A stretch of 64,000 nt of DNA from Trichobilharzia regenti (lineage: Eukaryota; Platyhelminthes; Trematoda; Strigeidida; Schistosomatidae). Within the stretch, counting starts at the first letter, position 1; each line of letters begins with the position of its first letter. Positions 1-12,659 of this stretch are shown here, piece after piece. The position numbers and the translations under genes were made by a program. A model generated the notes under the pieces. That model was not told the DNA's origin. It worked only from the letters and a program-made list of their open reading frames with translations, and made no database searches. The stretch is taken from contig OX235262.1 in NCBI GenBank assembly GCA_944472135.2, positions 27,885,362-27,949,361 on the forward strand. Reading direction: 5' to 3'.

Positions 1-1599
1 TCGTAGGTAGGTGAAGGAGGTTGTTTCTTTCAGGTTCTTCCCATTTATGCTGATTGTTGTCTGTTGTTGTTGTTGATGTTGGCTAGGAATCTTCATCATC
101 TCTGTTTTATCTATGTTCACGTGAAGTCCTATCTTTGATGCTTCTTCTGCCAACTTGTTACTTTTCATTTGCATATCTTCCAGTTTATGGGAAATCAGAC
201 ATATATCATCGGCGAAATCCAGATCCTCCAAGTCTTTTGTGTCAGTCCATTTTATGCCTGTTCCCTCGTTGGTTGCCGTTGTCTGTCGCATTATCCAATC
301 AATTGCAATCAGGAAGATCATTGGTGATAGTAGACAGCCTTGCCTCACTCCCGTCCTCACTTCGAAGGCTTCCGTAAGTTTCCCGTTGTGGATTACTTGG
401 CATGCAGCATTGTCGTATAACTGTTGGATGAGATGTATAATTGTCGATGGGACCCCGTAGTAGCGAAGTAGTTTCCAAATGACCTCTCGATCGACGCTGT
501 CGAAGGCCTTTTCAAAGTCGATGAAGTTGAGATAGAGAGGTGACTGCCATTCCAAGCTTTGTTCAATGATGATCCGTAGAGTGGCGATTTGATCAATACA
601 TGATTTGTTTCTCCTGAATCCAGCCTGTTCCGGACGAAGTTTTTCATCTAGGGCTTGTTTGATTCTCTCCAGGATGATGCGACTTAGTATCTTGCTTGGA
701 ATGGACAGAAGCATAATTCCACGCCAGTTTTTACATTGACTTAAGTCTCCTTTCTTTGGAAGTTTGAATAAGTATCCGTTCTTCCAATCCTCGGGTACTT
801 TGCCCTCTTTCCACACCTTCTCCAGCAGTGGTGTCATCAAGTCCGCTGTTGTCTCTGGGTCTATTTTCAAAGCTTCTGCTGGGATTCCATCTGGTCCCGG
901 TGTTTTCCCAGCTTTAAGCATCTTGATTGCATTCAGGACTTCTGATTTCGTCGGGAGGTCAGTGTTCACTGGTAGTTCTGCTTCCGTTGTTGGTATTGTT
1001 GGGCGCGTTGTAGGTGGCGGACGATTTAGAAGTCTTTTGAAGTGTTCAGCCCAGTGCTTTCTCTGTTCCACCTCTTTGGTGATTGACTTTCCATTGTCGT
1101 CCTTTATTGGCTTAATCTGTGTCGAACGTTTGCCCGAAAGGTTCCTAGTTGTTTGGTAGAGTGTGGCGAGGTCTCCTTTGCCTGCAGCTTGTTCTGCTTC
1201 GTTTGCCATGGTTTCATAATATTTTCTTTTGTCTTCCCTGGCACTCTTCTTCACTCTTTTGTTCAGTGTATTGTAGCTTGCATTCAGCTCCTGTTTTTGT
1301 TGCTCGTCAGTGCACTGGATAATCTTTTGTTTCACTGTCCTTCTCTCTTCTATTAGTTTCCAAGTGTCCGTAGTGAGCCACTGTTTGTCCTGTCTCTTTT
1401 TTCTGCCTAGAATTTCTATGCAGGTTTGGCTCCACACCGTTTTCAAGTTGTTCCAGTGCTTTTCGACGCTGACCTTTTCGCTGGTGTTGATTTGTATCTC
1501 GGCTTTGTCCTTTATGCTTGCAATGAAGATGTCCTTTGTAGCCTGGTCCTTCAGCTTTTGAGTGTTGAACTTGGATTTTGGTCTATCTGCAGCTCCTGA
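1..1599 (-). mobile_element. N1 non-LTR retrotransposon, RTE-like; RT domain with open frame
   Basis: The minus strand is open for 533 codons from 1599 to the window edge; a TAA at 1602-1600 ends it upstream. It reads as non-LTR reverse transcriptase: a linker after the endonuclease, then GKTPGPDGIP, an AGFRR block, FEKAFDSVDR (about 519-488), TGVRQGCLLSP and the catalytic FADD box (about 216-205), followed by the thumb with VNIDKTEMMKI. The endonuclease is absent, so the copy is 5'-truncated at about 1600, as is usual for target-primed reverse transcription. No stop or frameshift was seen, so this is the youngest-looking N1 copy here. Assignment to the RTE clade rests on remembered motif patterns. 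No start codon is assigned; the 3' end lies outside the window. Confidence 0.88.
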
Positions 1600-1764
1600 T
1601 TAACAAATACAATAGTTTAATTCTTCTTGTATGACAGTGTGTATTTGTCAGTGTCTACGTTTTAGATGAAAAGAAAAATCTTAATAAACAATCTAACTAG
1701 AAATGGTTAATTTTAGTTACTATTTAACCAAACTGTTTTTGAAAATATTAGCAGTTAATTTGAA

Positions 1765-1895
1765 GAGTTAAATCATGGATTGATATCAGTTTAAAAAAAA
1801 GAAGAAGAAACTCCATCAGAAACCAGGGAGTACTAGGTAGTTATTTCGTCTTCGTTTACGACTCTTCATCAGTGCTCACTTCTGATCTCATAGGT
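1765..1895 (-). repeat. SINE-A relic
   Basis: Decayed copy of the hammerhead SINE-A family. On the minus strand it keeps the post-hammerhead tail (AGTACTCCCTGGTTT, then a match to TGATATCAATCCATGAT) and a damaged core, interrupted by an A/G-rich insertion. The tRNA-like head is missing. Confidence 0.55.
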
Positions 1896-1979
1896 AATAA
1901 TTTCTGTTATTTGATGATTTATAACGCTACTTCCAGGGAATGTCATAGGTGAGTATTTATCCTGCCATCCTATCTGATG

Positions 1980-3340
1980 AACTCCGCTTGTTATGATTTC
2001 TTACTAGAACTACAGACATACTAGTAAATATGGCTATAGAGGCAGTCAGAAACGAACTCATTTCTGACCAAGAACTAGAACTTAGGACGAAAGTATCACT
2101 TGAGGATATAATGCTGGGAATACAGCTATGCCTGACTTCTATAGTATTAAAATTCCAGGGGAAAATATACAAACAAACTGGGGGAGTTACCATGGGGTCA
2201 CCAAAAACCCCGGTTTTGGTAGATGTATTCATAGATAGGCGGGAAAACATAGCGATTGAAACGTTCACCTCCACCCCAAAAGTATGGTGGAGGTATGTAG
2301 ATGACACATTCACTGTAATTAAAACATAGGATATAAATAAATTTTTTGAACAAATTAACTCAAAGGTGGAAGCAATTCAATCCACTTATGAATTGGAAAG
2401 TCAGGAAAGGGAGCTTCCAATGTTAGATTGCAACGTAAGAAGGAAAGAAGATGGGAAGTTAAACATTGGTGTTTACAGAAAACCCACACATTCGAACAGG
2501 TATTTGGACTTCACTGAAAATAGGATTGATGAAATGTTTAAGTAATAGAGCACAAAAACTAAGTAGTACCAAGGAAAGTCTAAGACAGGAAGTGAGACAT
2601 ATAGGAGAAGCTCTGAAACTTAATAATTACCCCGATAAATTAGTCAGAAAGTATGCAGGGAAATGTGAAAATAAAATAAATGATGATAGTAGTGATTTCG
2701 ACAATAATAATAATAATAGTAATAGTAATGACGACATGCATGTCAAACATGCACAAGATAATGACAACACCAACAATTAGGAATCTAAATCATCAGTAGT
2801 AATTCCATACAAGGAAGGAACCTCGGAAACCTAACGCAAAATTCTTAACAATAAAGGGGTAAAAGTGGCTGGTATTCAAACCATCCACAAACTCAATTAG
2901 AAACAAACTTTGTCGGTTAAAGGATCACTCCTGTGGAGCCTTTAAAACAAAACAATTTAGTTTATCTAATACTGTGCTGAAATGATTGTCAGGTCAAATA
3001 CATAGGTGAAACTAGTAGAGCCGGAGAAGTCAGACTAGCGAACATAAAAACCTAGCTAAATCTAGATTGGTTGACCCGAATAAGATAAGAAATTTAGAGA
3101 GTATAGTTCAGCTATAGCACTACATACAATTACACACAACAATACCATAGGATAGGATAAGATGACAGTTTTAAGATCTAATGTAACAGGGTGGAGGGAT
3201 AGGTTTATTCCAAAGAAACAATGGAACTGTCTTCCACTGTGTCTAATTTTCTTGAAATCGTTTGAGATCTTTGAAAAGTATCTCAACAGACTGGTACTGA
3301 TTGCGAAAATCCTTCAAAATATACAACAGTGGTAAACCAT
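1980..3340 (+). mobile_element. P1 Penelope-like element, RT and GIY-YIG remnants
   Basis: From about 1980 the plus strand reads as Penelope-like RT. GVTMGSPKTPVLVDVF is followed by the catalytic WWRYVDDTF (about 2285-2311), LPMLDCNV, and VYRKPTHSNRYLDF, which is diagnostic of Penelope-type RT. One in-frame TAG at 2327-2329 and later frameshifts break it. The linker (about 2530-2780) is rich in Asn/Ser codons. A damaged GIY-YIG endonuclease follows near 2980-3200, recognisable from QVKYIGETSRAGEVRL in one frame and ALHTITHN in another. The copy is inactive. P1 relatives lie at 28.5 and 50 kb. Confidence 0.85.
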
Positions 3341-3506
3341 TTCGTCCCCTTCTTAGTAGAATAAGTGAAAAATTTTTATGTAAAACGAGATTTTGAAGTA
3401 AGCACACTTTTTACTACAAGCAAAATAATGTTTAATAAAGCAGGATTTAATGAATTTATAAAATTTCGGTAGAACTACTCTTCAGCTGAATACTCTACTT
3501 ACACGG

Positions 3507-3538
<32 letters not shown>

Positions 3539-3934
3539 GTACCATCGGAAATACATTGGGAAATATAAGATTGATAAGCAAATAAACTACATTGAATTAA
3601 TGACACGTGTGAATGTTTTTCAGGTCACGTTTAAATAGATAAGGGGAAGACAGTGTGAGAGATTAAAATAAAGCTAAAATGCATTACTCTTCAGTTACAT
3701 CACCTAGATAAAGAATTTGTGATTAGAAAGAACTTATATATATCAAAGATTGAGATCTGAGTGATATTAATAGTTATAATGATAATGGTAATAATAATGC
3801 TAAAGTGAGTTAAGATAGTGCTACTGATAAAAGATAATTCTAAACGAATCAAGAATGATAATAATAGATAGAATAAAGTGTTATTAATATTAATAATAAC
3901 TGTTAATAAGAAAAATGTATAACCGTGGTAGATT
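3341..3934. other. AT-rich spacer with microsatellite
   Basis: No gene seen. Contains an (AT)n tract at 3507-3539 and scattered AAT/ATA-rich runs (about 3765-3905). Confidence 0.6.
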
Positions 3935-5216
3935 CAAAGTGACAACCATTTCTCATTGTACACAGAGACCTGGTTCATAAACTCGAATTGCACAAGCCTC
4001 TGCAGTTGTTAGCGTCCTCCTGTTTCGTTGTCTGCTGACAACAGTGAGTGACTTGACAGCGTAGATATCATGTCCATAGTCCAGAAAATGCTTTGTTCTT
4101 GAGCGTTTTGGCACTTTGCATTCAGCTATTTTCTATCAGTTTGATAAATGCTGCATTATGTGAGTGGGCAATCGTCTTTCTGTACAACCTATATATTTGC
4201 TGCCATAAACACACTAATCAAATTGATATACGCAGTTTGAAATGCCAAGGAGTGGCAATTAGACTTTCCCAGATTGTTGAAGTACTCTTCGTGGTGTTAC
4301 GGAAAACAAGTTTTGCAGCGTAATTAGTTCTCTTGATAGCTCCATCGAGTCTTCGTTCGACTACTTCTTGTACATCATCTCCTTTGAATGGCAAACTGAA
4401 ATATACAGATTTCTTGGGAACTATTTGCATAGTTTTTTTTTGGAGTCGTTTCTTCAGAGTATTCATTAATGAATTCAGAATATCCATTCTTAGATAAAAT
4501 ATCCTTCAGAATCTTTATTTCATGTTCAATTGTAATGTCAGAATAAACATACAAGTATTCTGAATAAGTTCTTTATATACTGGATTAAAACAAAACTTTC
4601 AAAATGTATGTAATGTACTGTCCATGAAGACTTTCTAAATATAGATCTTTCGATTGTGCCATCAGTCTTTTTCACTAGAGAAACGTCTAGGAATTTAATA
4701 GTTTCATTCTGCTTGTGTTCTTTGGTGAAGTTAAGAATCGGATGGTATGAGCTGAATTTTATCAACAGGTCTTTAGCTTTTGATCTGCCTTTACAGACAA
4801 TGAAAATGTCATCAACATATCTTAGGTATACGTCCGTTTGTTGTATATTGTTGCTGCAAAATACAGGCTTCCAGGCCTGTCAAAAATAAATCTGTAAAAA
4901 GTGGTCCCAGGGGGTTTCCCATTGCGATACCATCAACTCGACAGAGAGACGCCCATCAAATTGGAACTAGACACTTTTAGTAAATCAAAGTAACAATTTC
5001 CTCAATTCCAATGTTGGAATAGGTGTGTTTTCAGTTTCTCTAACATATAAAAAGCCAGTAGTCTCAACGACTGGCACATTTGTGAAGACGCAGATAACAT
5101 CGAAAGTGACCAGATGCATATTAGATACATTAACATCATTAACTTGCTTGATAAACTGAAATGAATCAGAAACTATATACGTTCCAAAACTCTTCACTGG
5201 TCTATTTATCACTGTT
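3935..5216 (-). mobile_element. P2 Penelope-like element, broken RT plus GIY-YIG
   Basis: Read on the minus strand, segments appear in the order of a Penelope-like polyprotein. MLHLVTFDV-like sequence ending in VFTNVP comes first, then IAMGNPLGPLFTD, RYVDDIFIV (catalytic, about 4830-4804), IKFLDVSLV, and the linker VYFSLPFKGDDVQEVVERR (about 4414-4358). The GIY-YIG endonuclease follows (CVYGSKYIGCTERRLP, about 4213-4166), then a TAEACAIRVYEPGLCVQ-like end near 4000. Frameshifts separate the pieces, so it is a pseudogene. It belongs to a different subfamily from P1 and faces it tail to tail. Confidence 0.85.
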
Positions 5217-5261
5217 TCTTAACAATTATAATTTGTCTTCATGCTGAAATGTTTTGTGTTT

Positions 5262-5495
5262 TTTTTTTCATTCACGTTCCCAGTGGAACATATGGCTTCA
5301 AGCTAGAAGCTTGAAGTTTCTGTAGCAGTGTTAATTTTTACAGGATGGGGTTGCTAGCCTCATGCCCAACCTTTGAGCTATACCAGTCTCACTGCTGGCT
5401 TAGCGAGGTACAGGAGTGCATCGGCCGGGGATCGAACTCCGGACTATGTACATGGTCGGCGAGCGTCCTAACGGCTGTGCCACCGATGCACGAAA
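5262..5495 (-). mobile_element. SINE-C, tRNA-headed
   Basis: Full-length copy. On the minus strand it has a tRNA-like head with a pol III B-box-like GGTTCGATCCCC-type match (near 5430), a body with the GCTAGCAACCCCATCC-type block, and an end matching TTCCACTGGGAACGT. Short open frames across it are SINE sequence, not genes. Confidence 0.8.
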
Positions 5496-5499
5496 TGTT

Positions 5500-6354
5500 T
5501 TGTGTAATGCATTGCAACTTATCATCATCACAGCTTCACACTACCTAGTTCGTACTAGTATCAGATCAGCGAGTTTTGAATTCGATCTAATGATTGGCCA
5601 CAAATAATCATTAATTACAAGTATCAAATAAGTAAGGTACATATATTTATCAGTTTTTATTTCTGATAACTTTTCAGTGTACTGTAAATGTTTAAATAAT
5701 GGAATCCTATATTGCTCATTATTTTGTAGCATTCAATTCATTAAAAATACTTATTACACACTGATGACAAATAGCATACCTGACTACAAAAATTACACTG
5801 AGTAATCTGGAGACGTAATCTTCTAAATATGTTACATGGCTAGCTGGCTAGCTAGTGATTTCAATTTCTCTGAATTATATGTGCTCATTTATTTACAACA
5901 TTTTTGAGGCAAATTGTTCAAACACTACCAGTTAAAACAGACTACCTTCAATCTCCTTCTAGCTTGAAGCTCGCTATGTTCCACTGGGAATGTAAAGGAG
6001 TGAAATTTAATTAATTTATTTGAAAATGAACTTTATTATTTGATCGAAGATTTTTTGAAAATTCTATTACAGCTTGAATTATACAGCTAGACTGAGTGAT
6101 CACTGAATAGTGCACAGAACTGTCAGCATAATTCTTGGGTTTATTTTATAAATTCTAGAAGTAGACAGTCGTAAGTTGACCCTGCCAAGAAGCTCTTTTC
6201 CTTCTGATTATCATTCAGCTTTAGGAAAGTAAAAACCAACAGTTTGAGTAGAATGACAGAATATAGAAAATATCCCCACTTATACATTTAGAAAAGAGAA
6301 AGATTGAGCGAAGAAATATTTACTTTTCAATAAGATCCTCATCTCTGGCTCTAC

Positions 6355-6403
<49 letters not shown>

Positions 6404-6555
6404 GGTATCTACACTACCTTCTGAAATTATTCTACAACTGATGTATATAAGTTAGATAAATGTGAATTCTGATTACATTTTATTATTTCTGTGATCTTTT
6501 GTTAAGTGAAAACAAGTTACCTCTGTATACATACTTAATAAAATTTTATTCAGGT
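5500..6555. other. Spacer; SINE-C 3' fragment and (AT)21
   Basis: Mostly featureless AT-rich DNA. A plus-strand SINE-C 3' end is at about 5955-6008 (GCTTGAAGCTCGC, then TTCCACTGGGAATGTAAAGG). A perfect AT dinucleotide run is at 6359-6400. Confidence 0.65.
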
Positions 6556-9500
6556 TGTATGCGTTTAGTGAGGAACCGTCCCGACCAAAAGCTGCTAGCT
6601 TGACGTGGTAGTCGGGCTTGAACACCGCAATGACCTAATCAAGCTATACTGGCTGAGACTTATGTCTCTTGAGGTCTACCATGCCAGGCAGGTTGTTTGG
6701 ATAGCGGTTAAACAAAAAGCAGCTACCCAATCCAACATCATGTCCAATACAAAATCACAAAATTTCATGCCGGATCGGCCGTGGCCCGGATTAACAACGA
6801 CCGCGCTTCCTGCTGCCGTGTCACAGGGCAGGAGTGATAAATATGCTACTGAGACACACAAAACAAAAAGAACAAAAAAACAGGCCGCGTGTGACCGGCC
6901 TCAAGCAGTTGTCCCCTGGGCTCTGCGGTCACGCAACCAACTTCCACGGTGTGGGCAGCCGGGAAGTAACAATCGCCCTCACAATCCGAAATGCACACGA
7001 AACCTCTCTATTACTCACTCATCTTTGTCTTCATCTTCATCTCTATCATCTTGCCTTCCTTCCACTGATGCAACTCCTCGACTTGATAGCTCTCCACTTC
7101 CTCTCCACTCTGCGTCCACTAAAAACGATGGAAGCCAAAAAACCACCACCGACAGCCTCTTAAAGCCGCGCCACCAATTTCATATAGGAGCTCTTAATGT
7201 TAGGACACTTTGCCAAATAGGACAACAAGCATCACTAGCCAAGACCCTGGCATCACGAGCCATTGATGTATGCTGTGTTTCAGAAACACGCATACAAGAC
7301 CCAAGTGTGGTTATTCACCTAACCCCACCTGGCCAACAGGTTGAATCTGCAAAATTCACCTTGAGGGTGTCAGGAGATGCCACAGCTAGTTCACGAGGAT
7401 TAGCTGGCGTAGGGATAGCTTTGAGTACTAGGGCAGAAAAGACATTGCTTGACTGGATCCCGGTAGATAGCCGAATGTGTGCTGTCCGCCTGAACGGATC
7501 AGTAAGAAGGAGGAAGGACTGCACTACTCGCCGATGCCTTTTCGTAATCTCCGCCTACGCCCCCACTGACTGCAGTTCAGATGAAACGAAGGATGAGTTC
7601 TACCAAAAGCTGTCTAGTTTGGTGGAAAGGCTAAACGCTCAGACATAGTCGTTCTAGCTGGTGACTTTAACGCTCAAGTAGGGAAATTGTGTCAATCTGA
7701 GAAGGATGTCGGTGGCACCTATGGAGTTCCGTGCCAGCGAACCGACAACGGTGACCGTCTCCTACAGTTCTGCTCTGATAATCATTTGTTTCTTGTAAGC
7801 ACTAACTTCAAACACAAGGAGAGACACTGTTTGACTTGGAGACCCCCTTCATCAAACCAACGCTGGACACAAATAGACCACATAGCAATAAGCTATCGTT
7901 GGCGTGGGTCGGTAGGAGATTGTCGCTCCTTCTGGAACACGTGCGTAGATACCGACCATGCACTGGTCCGCGCTCGGGTGTGCTTACGACTGAACGGACG
8001 TAGGAAACAGCTGGCGGTAAAACCATCACGTCCCCAGCTCGATCAGGAAACTAAATCCGTATTTGAGGAAGAACTAGCTAAACACATATCTGTGTTCGAC
8101 AGCTGTGCTCACCCTGAAGAAGCTTGGAAAAATATCCAGGCAGCCATAGATACAGCTGTAAAAGCTGTGAATAAGGTAAACCCAAAGGTGAGTAAAAACC
8201 ACTGGATCTCCACCGCCTCATCCGAACTGATAGATGCTAGAAGACTTATTCCGGCGAGCTCCGAATTCAATGAGGAGCGAAAGCTGCACAAGAGGAAACT
8301 TACGAAAAGTCTCCGCAAGGACCGTGAACAGTGGTGGGCGACAAAAGCCAAAGAGATGGAGAAAGCTTCGAGGATAGGCAACACCAGGCAACTCTTTGGA
8401 CTCATCAGGGAAACGGGTGGGAGAAGACAAATCATCAGTGAGACAATCTCGGAAAAAAATGGCACTATAATTAGCTCCAGGATAGACGACTGGATCGTTG
8501 GAAAGAGCATTATGAGGAGCAGTTTAATTTGCCCACAGCCACGCTCAACCTTCCGAGCATCCAACACCTCCCTGAATGGGATATAGACACAGGTCCTCCG
8601 TCCCTAACTGAGGTTACTAAAGCTGTCACCAATCTGAAACTAGGCAAAGCAGCGGGACCTGATGGAATGACTCCAGAGGTATTTAAGTACGGTGGAGACA
8701 GCTTACTGTCTGGATTAACTGAGGTACTAGGCAGCGTCTGGGAATCAGAAGAAGTCCCATCGGGTTGGTGTAAGTCACTGATTATCCCCATATACAAGAA
8801 GGGAGACAAGTCTTCCTGTGATAATCACAGAGGGATTAGCTTGACTAATATAGTATCTAAAGTCTTAGGCTCAATAATCATGCGTAGACTGAGTGGTGCT
8901 CGGGAAGCACAAACACGAGAGAGCCAGGCAGGCTTTAGACCAGGAAGAGGGTGTATTGATCATATCTTCACCCTCCGACAGATTCTAGAACATAGGCATT
9001 CCTACCGGCGTCCAACAGTCATTATATTTCTTGACCTAAAGGCAGCATTCGACTCTGTCGATCGGAAGTTCTCTGGAGATGCTTGGCTGTAAAGGGAATT
9101 CCGAGAAAATATATTGCACTGATTAAGGCACTCTACTCGTACTCATACAGCCAGGTGAGGGCTTACGGCGAGCTGTCATCTGAACTGATGACGACCAGTG
9201 GTGTCCGTCAAGGATGCCCATTATCCCCTTTTCTATTCAACTTCATCATAGATGTGTTAATGGACTTAACCCTAGGTGACTTCAGCGACTCAGGGATTGA
9301 CTTGCTACCAGGGAATAATCTCGTTGACTTGGAATATGCAGACGATATAGTCCTTCTAGGCGAAGACGCTGACGAAATGCAGAGTCTTCTAAACACCTTG
9401 AGCCGCAATCTACGAATGTTTGGCATGCGATTCGCTCCCGCCAAATGCAAGATGATGTTACAGGACTGGACTACATCGACGCCTAGTTTAAAAATAGGAA

Positions 9501-10235
9501 GTGAAGTGGTAGAGCACGTTGACCGCTTCACTTATTTGGGAAGTACCATCAGCCCGCCAACGGGTTGATCTCTGACGAAATCTCAGCACGAATACAAGGG
9601 GCTCGTTTCGCATTTGCCAGTTTACGCCGACTCTGGCGTAGACGAGATGTTCGACTATCGACCAAAGGGCGGGTGTACTGCTCATCAGTCCGCTCCGTCC
9701 TCCTTTATGGTTGTGAGACCTGGCCACTGAGAGTGGAAGACATGAAAAGACTAGCTGTCTTTGATCATAGGTGCCTGCGCTCTATCTCCCGTGTGAAGTG
9801 GTGTAATAAGGTGGACAATATTGAGGTTAGGCGTCGAAGTCTAGGTAAGGAGGGAAAATTAATCGACAAGGCTGTGAAGTTACATCGACTGAGATGGTTA
9901 GGACATGTGTTACGTATGCCTGGTCATCGCCTTCCTCCACAATGGGCGATGTTAGCTGATATAAGGTCAGGCTGTAAAAGAGCTAGCGGAGGTCGAACCA
10001 AAACATAGTTTCACCAGTCAATGAAATCTACAACAGTTAGTTTAAGCCAGCCACGTGGGAAGGTGTAGACTTCCTGCTTGGGGTCCTCGGGACGGTAAAA
10101 AACCAATTAAGGCTGGAAACAATTGGTGACATGGCTCAAAATCGTTCCCAATGACAGTGCAGATGCATCTATTCGTTGTGACTTATGATTTCCAATGAAA
10201 CTTTTTTGTTCTTCGTTATTACTCTTCCTTTGTTT
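6556..10235 (+). mobile_element. N2 non-LTR retrotransposon, near full length, inactivated
   Basis: The block holds, in order, a 5' leader, an AP endonuclease, RT, a C-terminal region and a 3' tail, all on the plus strand. The C-terminal signature continues past the last open stretch (ETIGDMAQNRSQ-like at about 10108-10140), so the element reaches at least about 10200. It is more complete than any N1 copy and differs from N1 throughout the RT. Placement among RTE-like elements is by domain content and memory of similar fluke sequences, so clade is uncertain. No target duplication was found by eye. Confidence 0.85.
6605..10008 (+). pseudogene. N2 ORF: AP endonuclease plus reverse transcriptase, frameshifted
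   Basis: The coding region lies in five frame-shifted pieces: about 6605-7640, 7640-8490, 8490-9065, 9066-9555 and 9556-10008. The endonuclease shows ALNVRTLC, the catalytic SETRIQDPS, ISAYAPT, GDFNAQVG (7660-7680) and TQIDHIAIS (7876-7890 holds DHIAI), then DHALV. The RT shows GKAAGPDGMTPEVF, AGFRPGRGCIDH, FLDLKAAFDSVDR, SGVRQGCPLSPFLFN and catalytic YADD (9335-9346). After the RT come CKMMLQDW, VLLYGCETWPLRVED and RLRWLGHVLRMPGHRLP. Each break looks like a single-base indel, because the neighbouring frame continues the protein without loss. The leading 190 residues are Ser/Thr-rich and unrecognised. It cannot make one protein as it stands. Confidence 0.88.
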
Positions 10236-10349
10236 CACGCCTCTGTTTACTGTCTCTATTATACTTTTCTTGTACTTTCTTCTCTTGCTTTGTGTGCTAC
10301 ATGGAGTGTGGTGACTTGAACTGCCGCACATTTGTGCAAAGTTCAATGT

Positions 10350-11125
10350 AGAAAACAGACAGACAGAGGAACCGTAGGTCTTCAGGTGAACACAGAGAAA
10401 ATAGAGGTGATAAAGATTCCTGGCCAACACCAAGAGCAACAACAGGCAACAATCAACCAGAATAAATGTGAGAAATCTGAAAGAAGCAACTTCCTTCACC
10501 TACCGAGGAAGCAGAGTTTCAACTACAGGCGGATTGAACTAATGAGTTTGTCAAAAGGAGGATCGGAAAAGCAAGACAAGCTTTCATTACTCTCAAGCAT
10601 TCAGCACGAAAAATAAGATCCGAATTTTCAACTTCAATGTGAAGTCAGTGCTACTTACTATGTAGATCAGAGACTCGGCGCGTCATGAAGAGCACCTCAA
10701 ACAAACTACACATATTCATCAACACCTATCTTCGCTCTGTACTTCGCTCAAGATGAGACGGCCGGTCAGAAAAGATCAACAGCAGGGAGGGATCTCTGTC
10801 AATGAGCGAACTAACTCAGCAGGAACCAATTGTTCAAGAAATATGCAGGAAGAAATGGAGGTGGATTGTCCATACTGTATGAAAACAACCTATCAAGTGA
10901 TATCACACGCCAGGCTATCGTTCGAGTGAAATTTGAGTAGGAAGTGGCAACTTCGTTGGTCGTCAGTTTGAGGGTGGGTTGACATGGGGGAGGTGATGTG
11001 AAGAGGAGATGAAAGCATTTGAGCAGATGTGGAGCAGGGTGAAAACGTTGGCAGAAAACCGAAGGTAAGAAAGACGTGTGGCCGAAGCCCTATGTATCTT
11101 TAGGAACTAAAGGAAACTATGATAA
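10350..11125 (+). mobile_element. N1 3'-end fragment
   Basis: 5'-truncated N1 copy. It starts in the RT thumb (GLQVNTEKIEVIKI-like) and runs through RIGKARQAF-like, SETRRVMKST-like and CRKKWRWI-like segments, all frameshifted. It ends with the family's 3' signature GAAGCCCTATGT followed by an A-rich tail near 11110. Confidence 0.8.
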
Positions 11126-12655
11126 TAGTGAAGAATGGATGAAATGAAATGACATCAACTTATTCTACTCAATCCAATGTTGTTGTTTTTTGCTTTATTC
11201 AAGGTCACTAAGTAAAATTAGTGTATGATAATTCAAACTTTAACATATCTGAATATGTATACATAGTGATAAAAATTCTTAGTTTTTAACTAGGTACCGA
11301 CAGTATTAAACATACAACTGCCACAGTTTTAACTGTCTAAATTACAAAACAATCTAGATGACATACGTAGAATTCTAAACCAAAATTTCATGAATAACAG
11401 AGTGAATATAGAAAATCGTCTGTTTCCGTCTACTATTGAGATTCCTATAAGTGTAGACTTTTTTCACTTACTTCCAGTGCCAGTTGAACAACCAGCTTTG
11501 AGCTTCATGTCCTAAAGTTTCAGTAGAGATGATATTGTCCTCTTTATCCGAGGTGAGGTCGCTAACGTCACGTCCAGTCGTCCCTCTTTATAAGCTTACT
11601 ATCGGCTAGGCAAGGTTTAGGCCATTGCCACAACTAAACAGGTTAATCTAAAATCTCTGCCACATACCTCCCAAGAAAAAAACTAACATTTAAATTCATT
11701 AAATCGCCTTTACATGTAACAATCAGCTTTACCAAGTGAAAATTTCTTTAGTATCTAATTTATTTTGTCTTTTTAACACTCTTCCTCGTTATCGGATTGT
11801 TTAAATCATCCACTCTCTTATTATCTATAGTATCTTCACACAATTTTGTCTATTCTACCGACACAGCCAAGATAGAACGTGTAAAATCAATCACATACAA
11901 AGTGAAAAGAAAAGCACAGTAAAATTTACTTCAACTTATATGTAAGTAAATAGTGCTACTACTACTATTACTACTAACTATCACTATATTCTCAACAGGT
12001 ATAAAAGTTTATTTGTCATAATTATTGTTATCTTTAGTAATGATAATAATCAGAAATTATCAACAAATAGCTTGTCAGTGTTGTTTAAAACTATCAACCA
12101 CAATAATCATATTAATAATAATAATAATAATAATATTAATGACACTTAATAGCTAATACATAAACAAAAGATTTACTAAACACCTTTCACATTATTAAAA
12201 AGGAAACTCCTTACTACACTTTTCTTCATCTTACCGTCAGCCTGTTTAAATCACTGGCCTACTAGAATTTCTATCTATCAAAACACTGCTTAAACTTTTC
12301 TGCAATTATCATTGTTTTTAATCGTGTTCTCATATCAAATGATCAATACATGAACTCGTGCGCATATTTAATTAGTCTCCCACTATTATGTTGTGGAATT
12401 CTTGAAGGAATTGAAGAAAAAGTTTACAGAATTGGTTTTCTCTTCAATATGGAAAACAAACACTACAACAGATGATGTACTTCAGATTATTGCCTGATAT
12501 GTTTAATAGTGTATGAACAAGAAACGTTTTTGGAATTAAATACTCTGAAAACTTCTGTAATATATGTTCACATATTGTCTAAAATGAAGCTTTAGTATTG
12601 TGATTACTATTAGTAATTGTTTACTCAGCAAATACAAAAGTGTACGATATTTTGA
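11126..12655. other. AT-rich spacer with a SINE-C relic
   Basis: No gene seen. About 11480-11660 is a decayed minus-strand SINE-C (CCAGTTGAACA for CCAGTGGAACA, then GCTTCATGTC and CGTCCCTCTTTA-like blocks). An (AAT)n microsatellite lies at about 12108-12136. Confidence 0.5.
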
Positions 12656-12659
12656 TATA

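Noticed and set aside
393..647. 84-codon minus-strand frame and several plus-strand frames in 135-1561
   Set aside because: They are out-of-frame shadows of the N1 reverse transcriptase, which is open in another minus frame for the whole stretch.
8109..8567. 152-codon minus-strand frame
   Set aside because: Antisense shadow of the N2 coding region.
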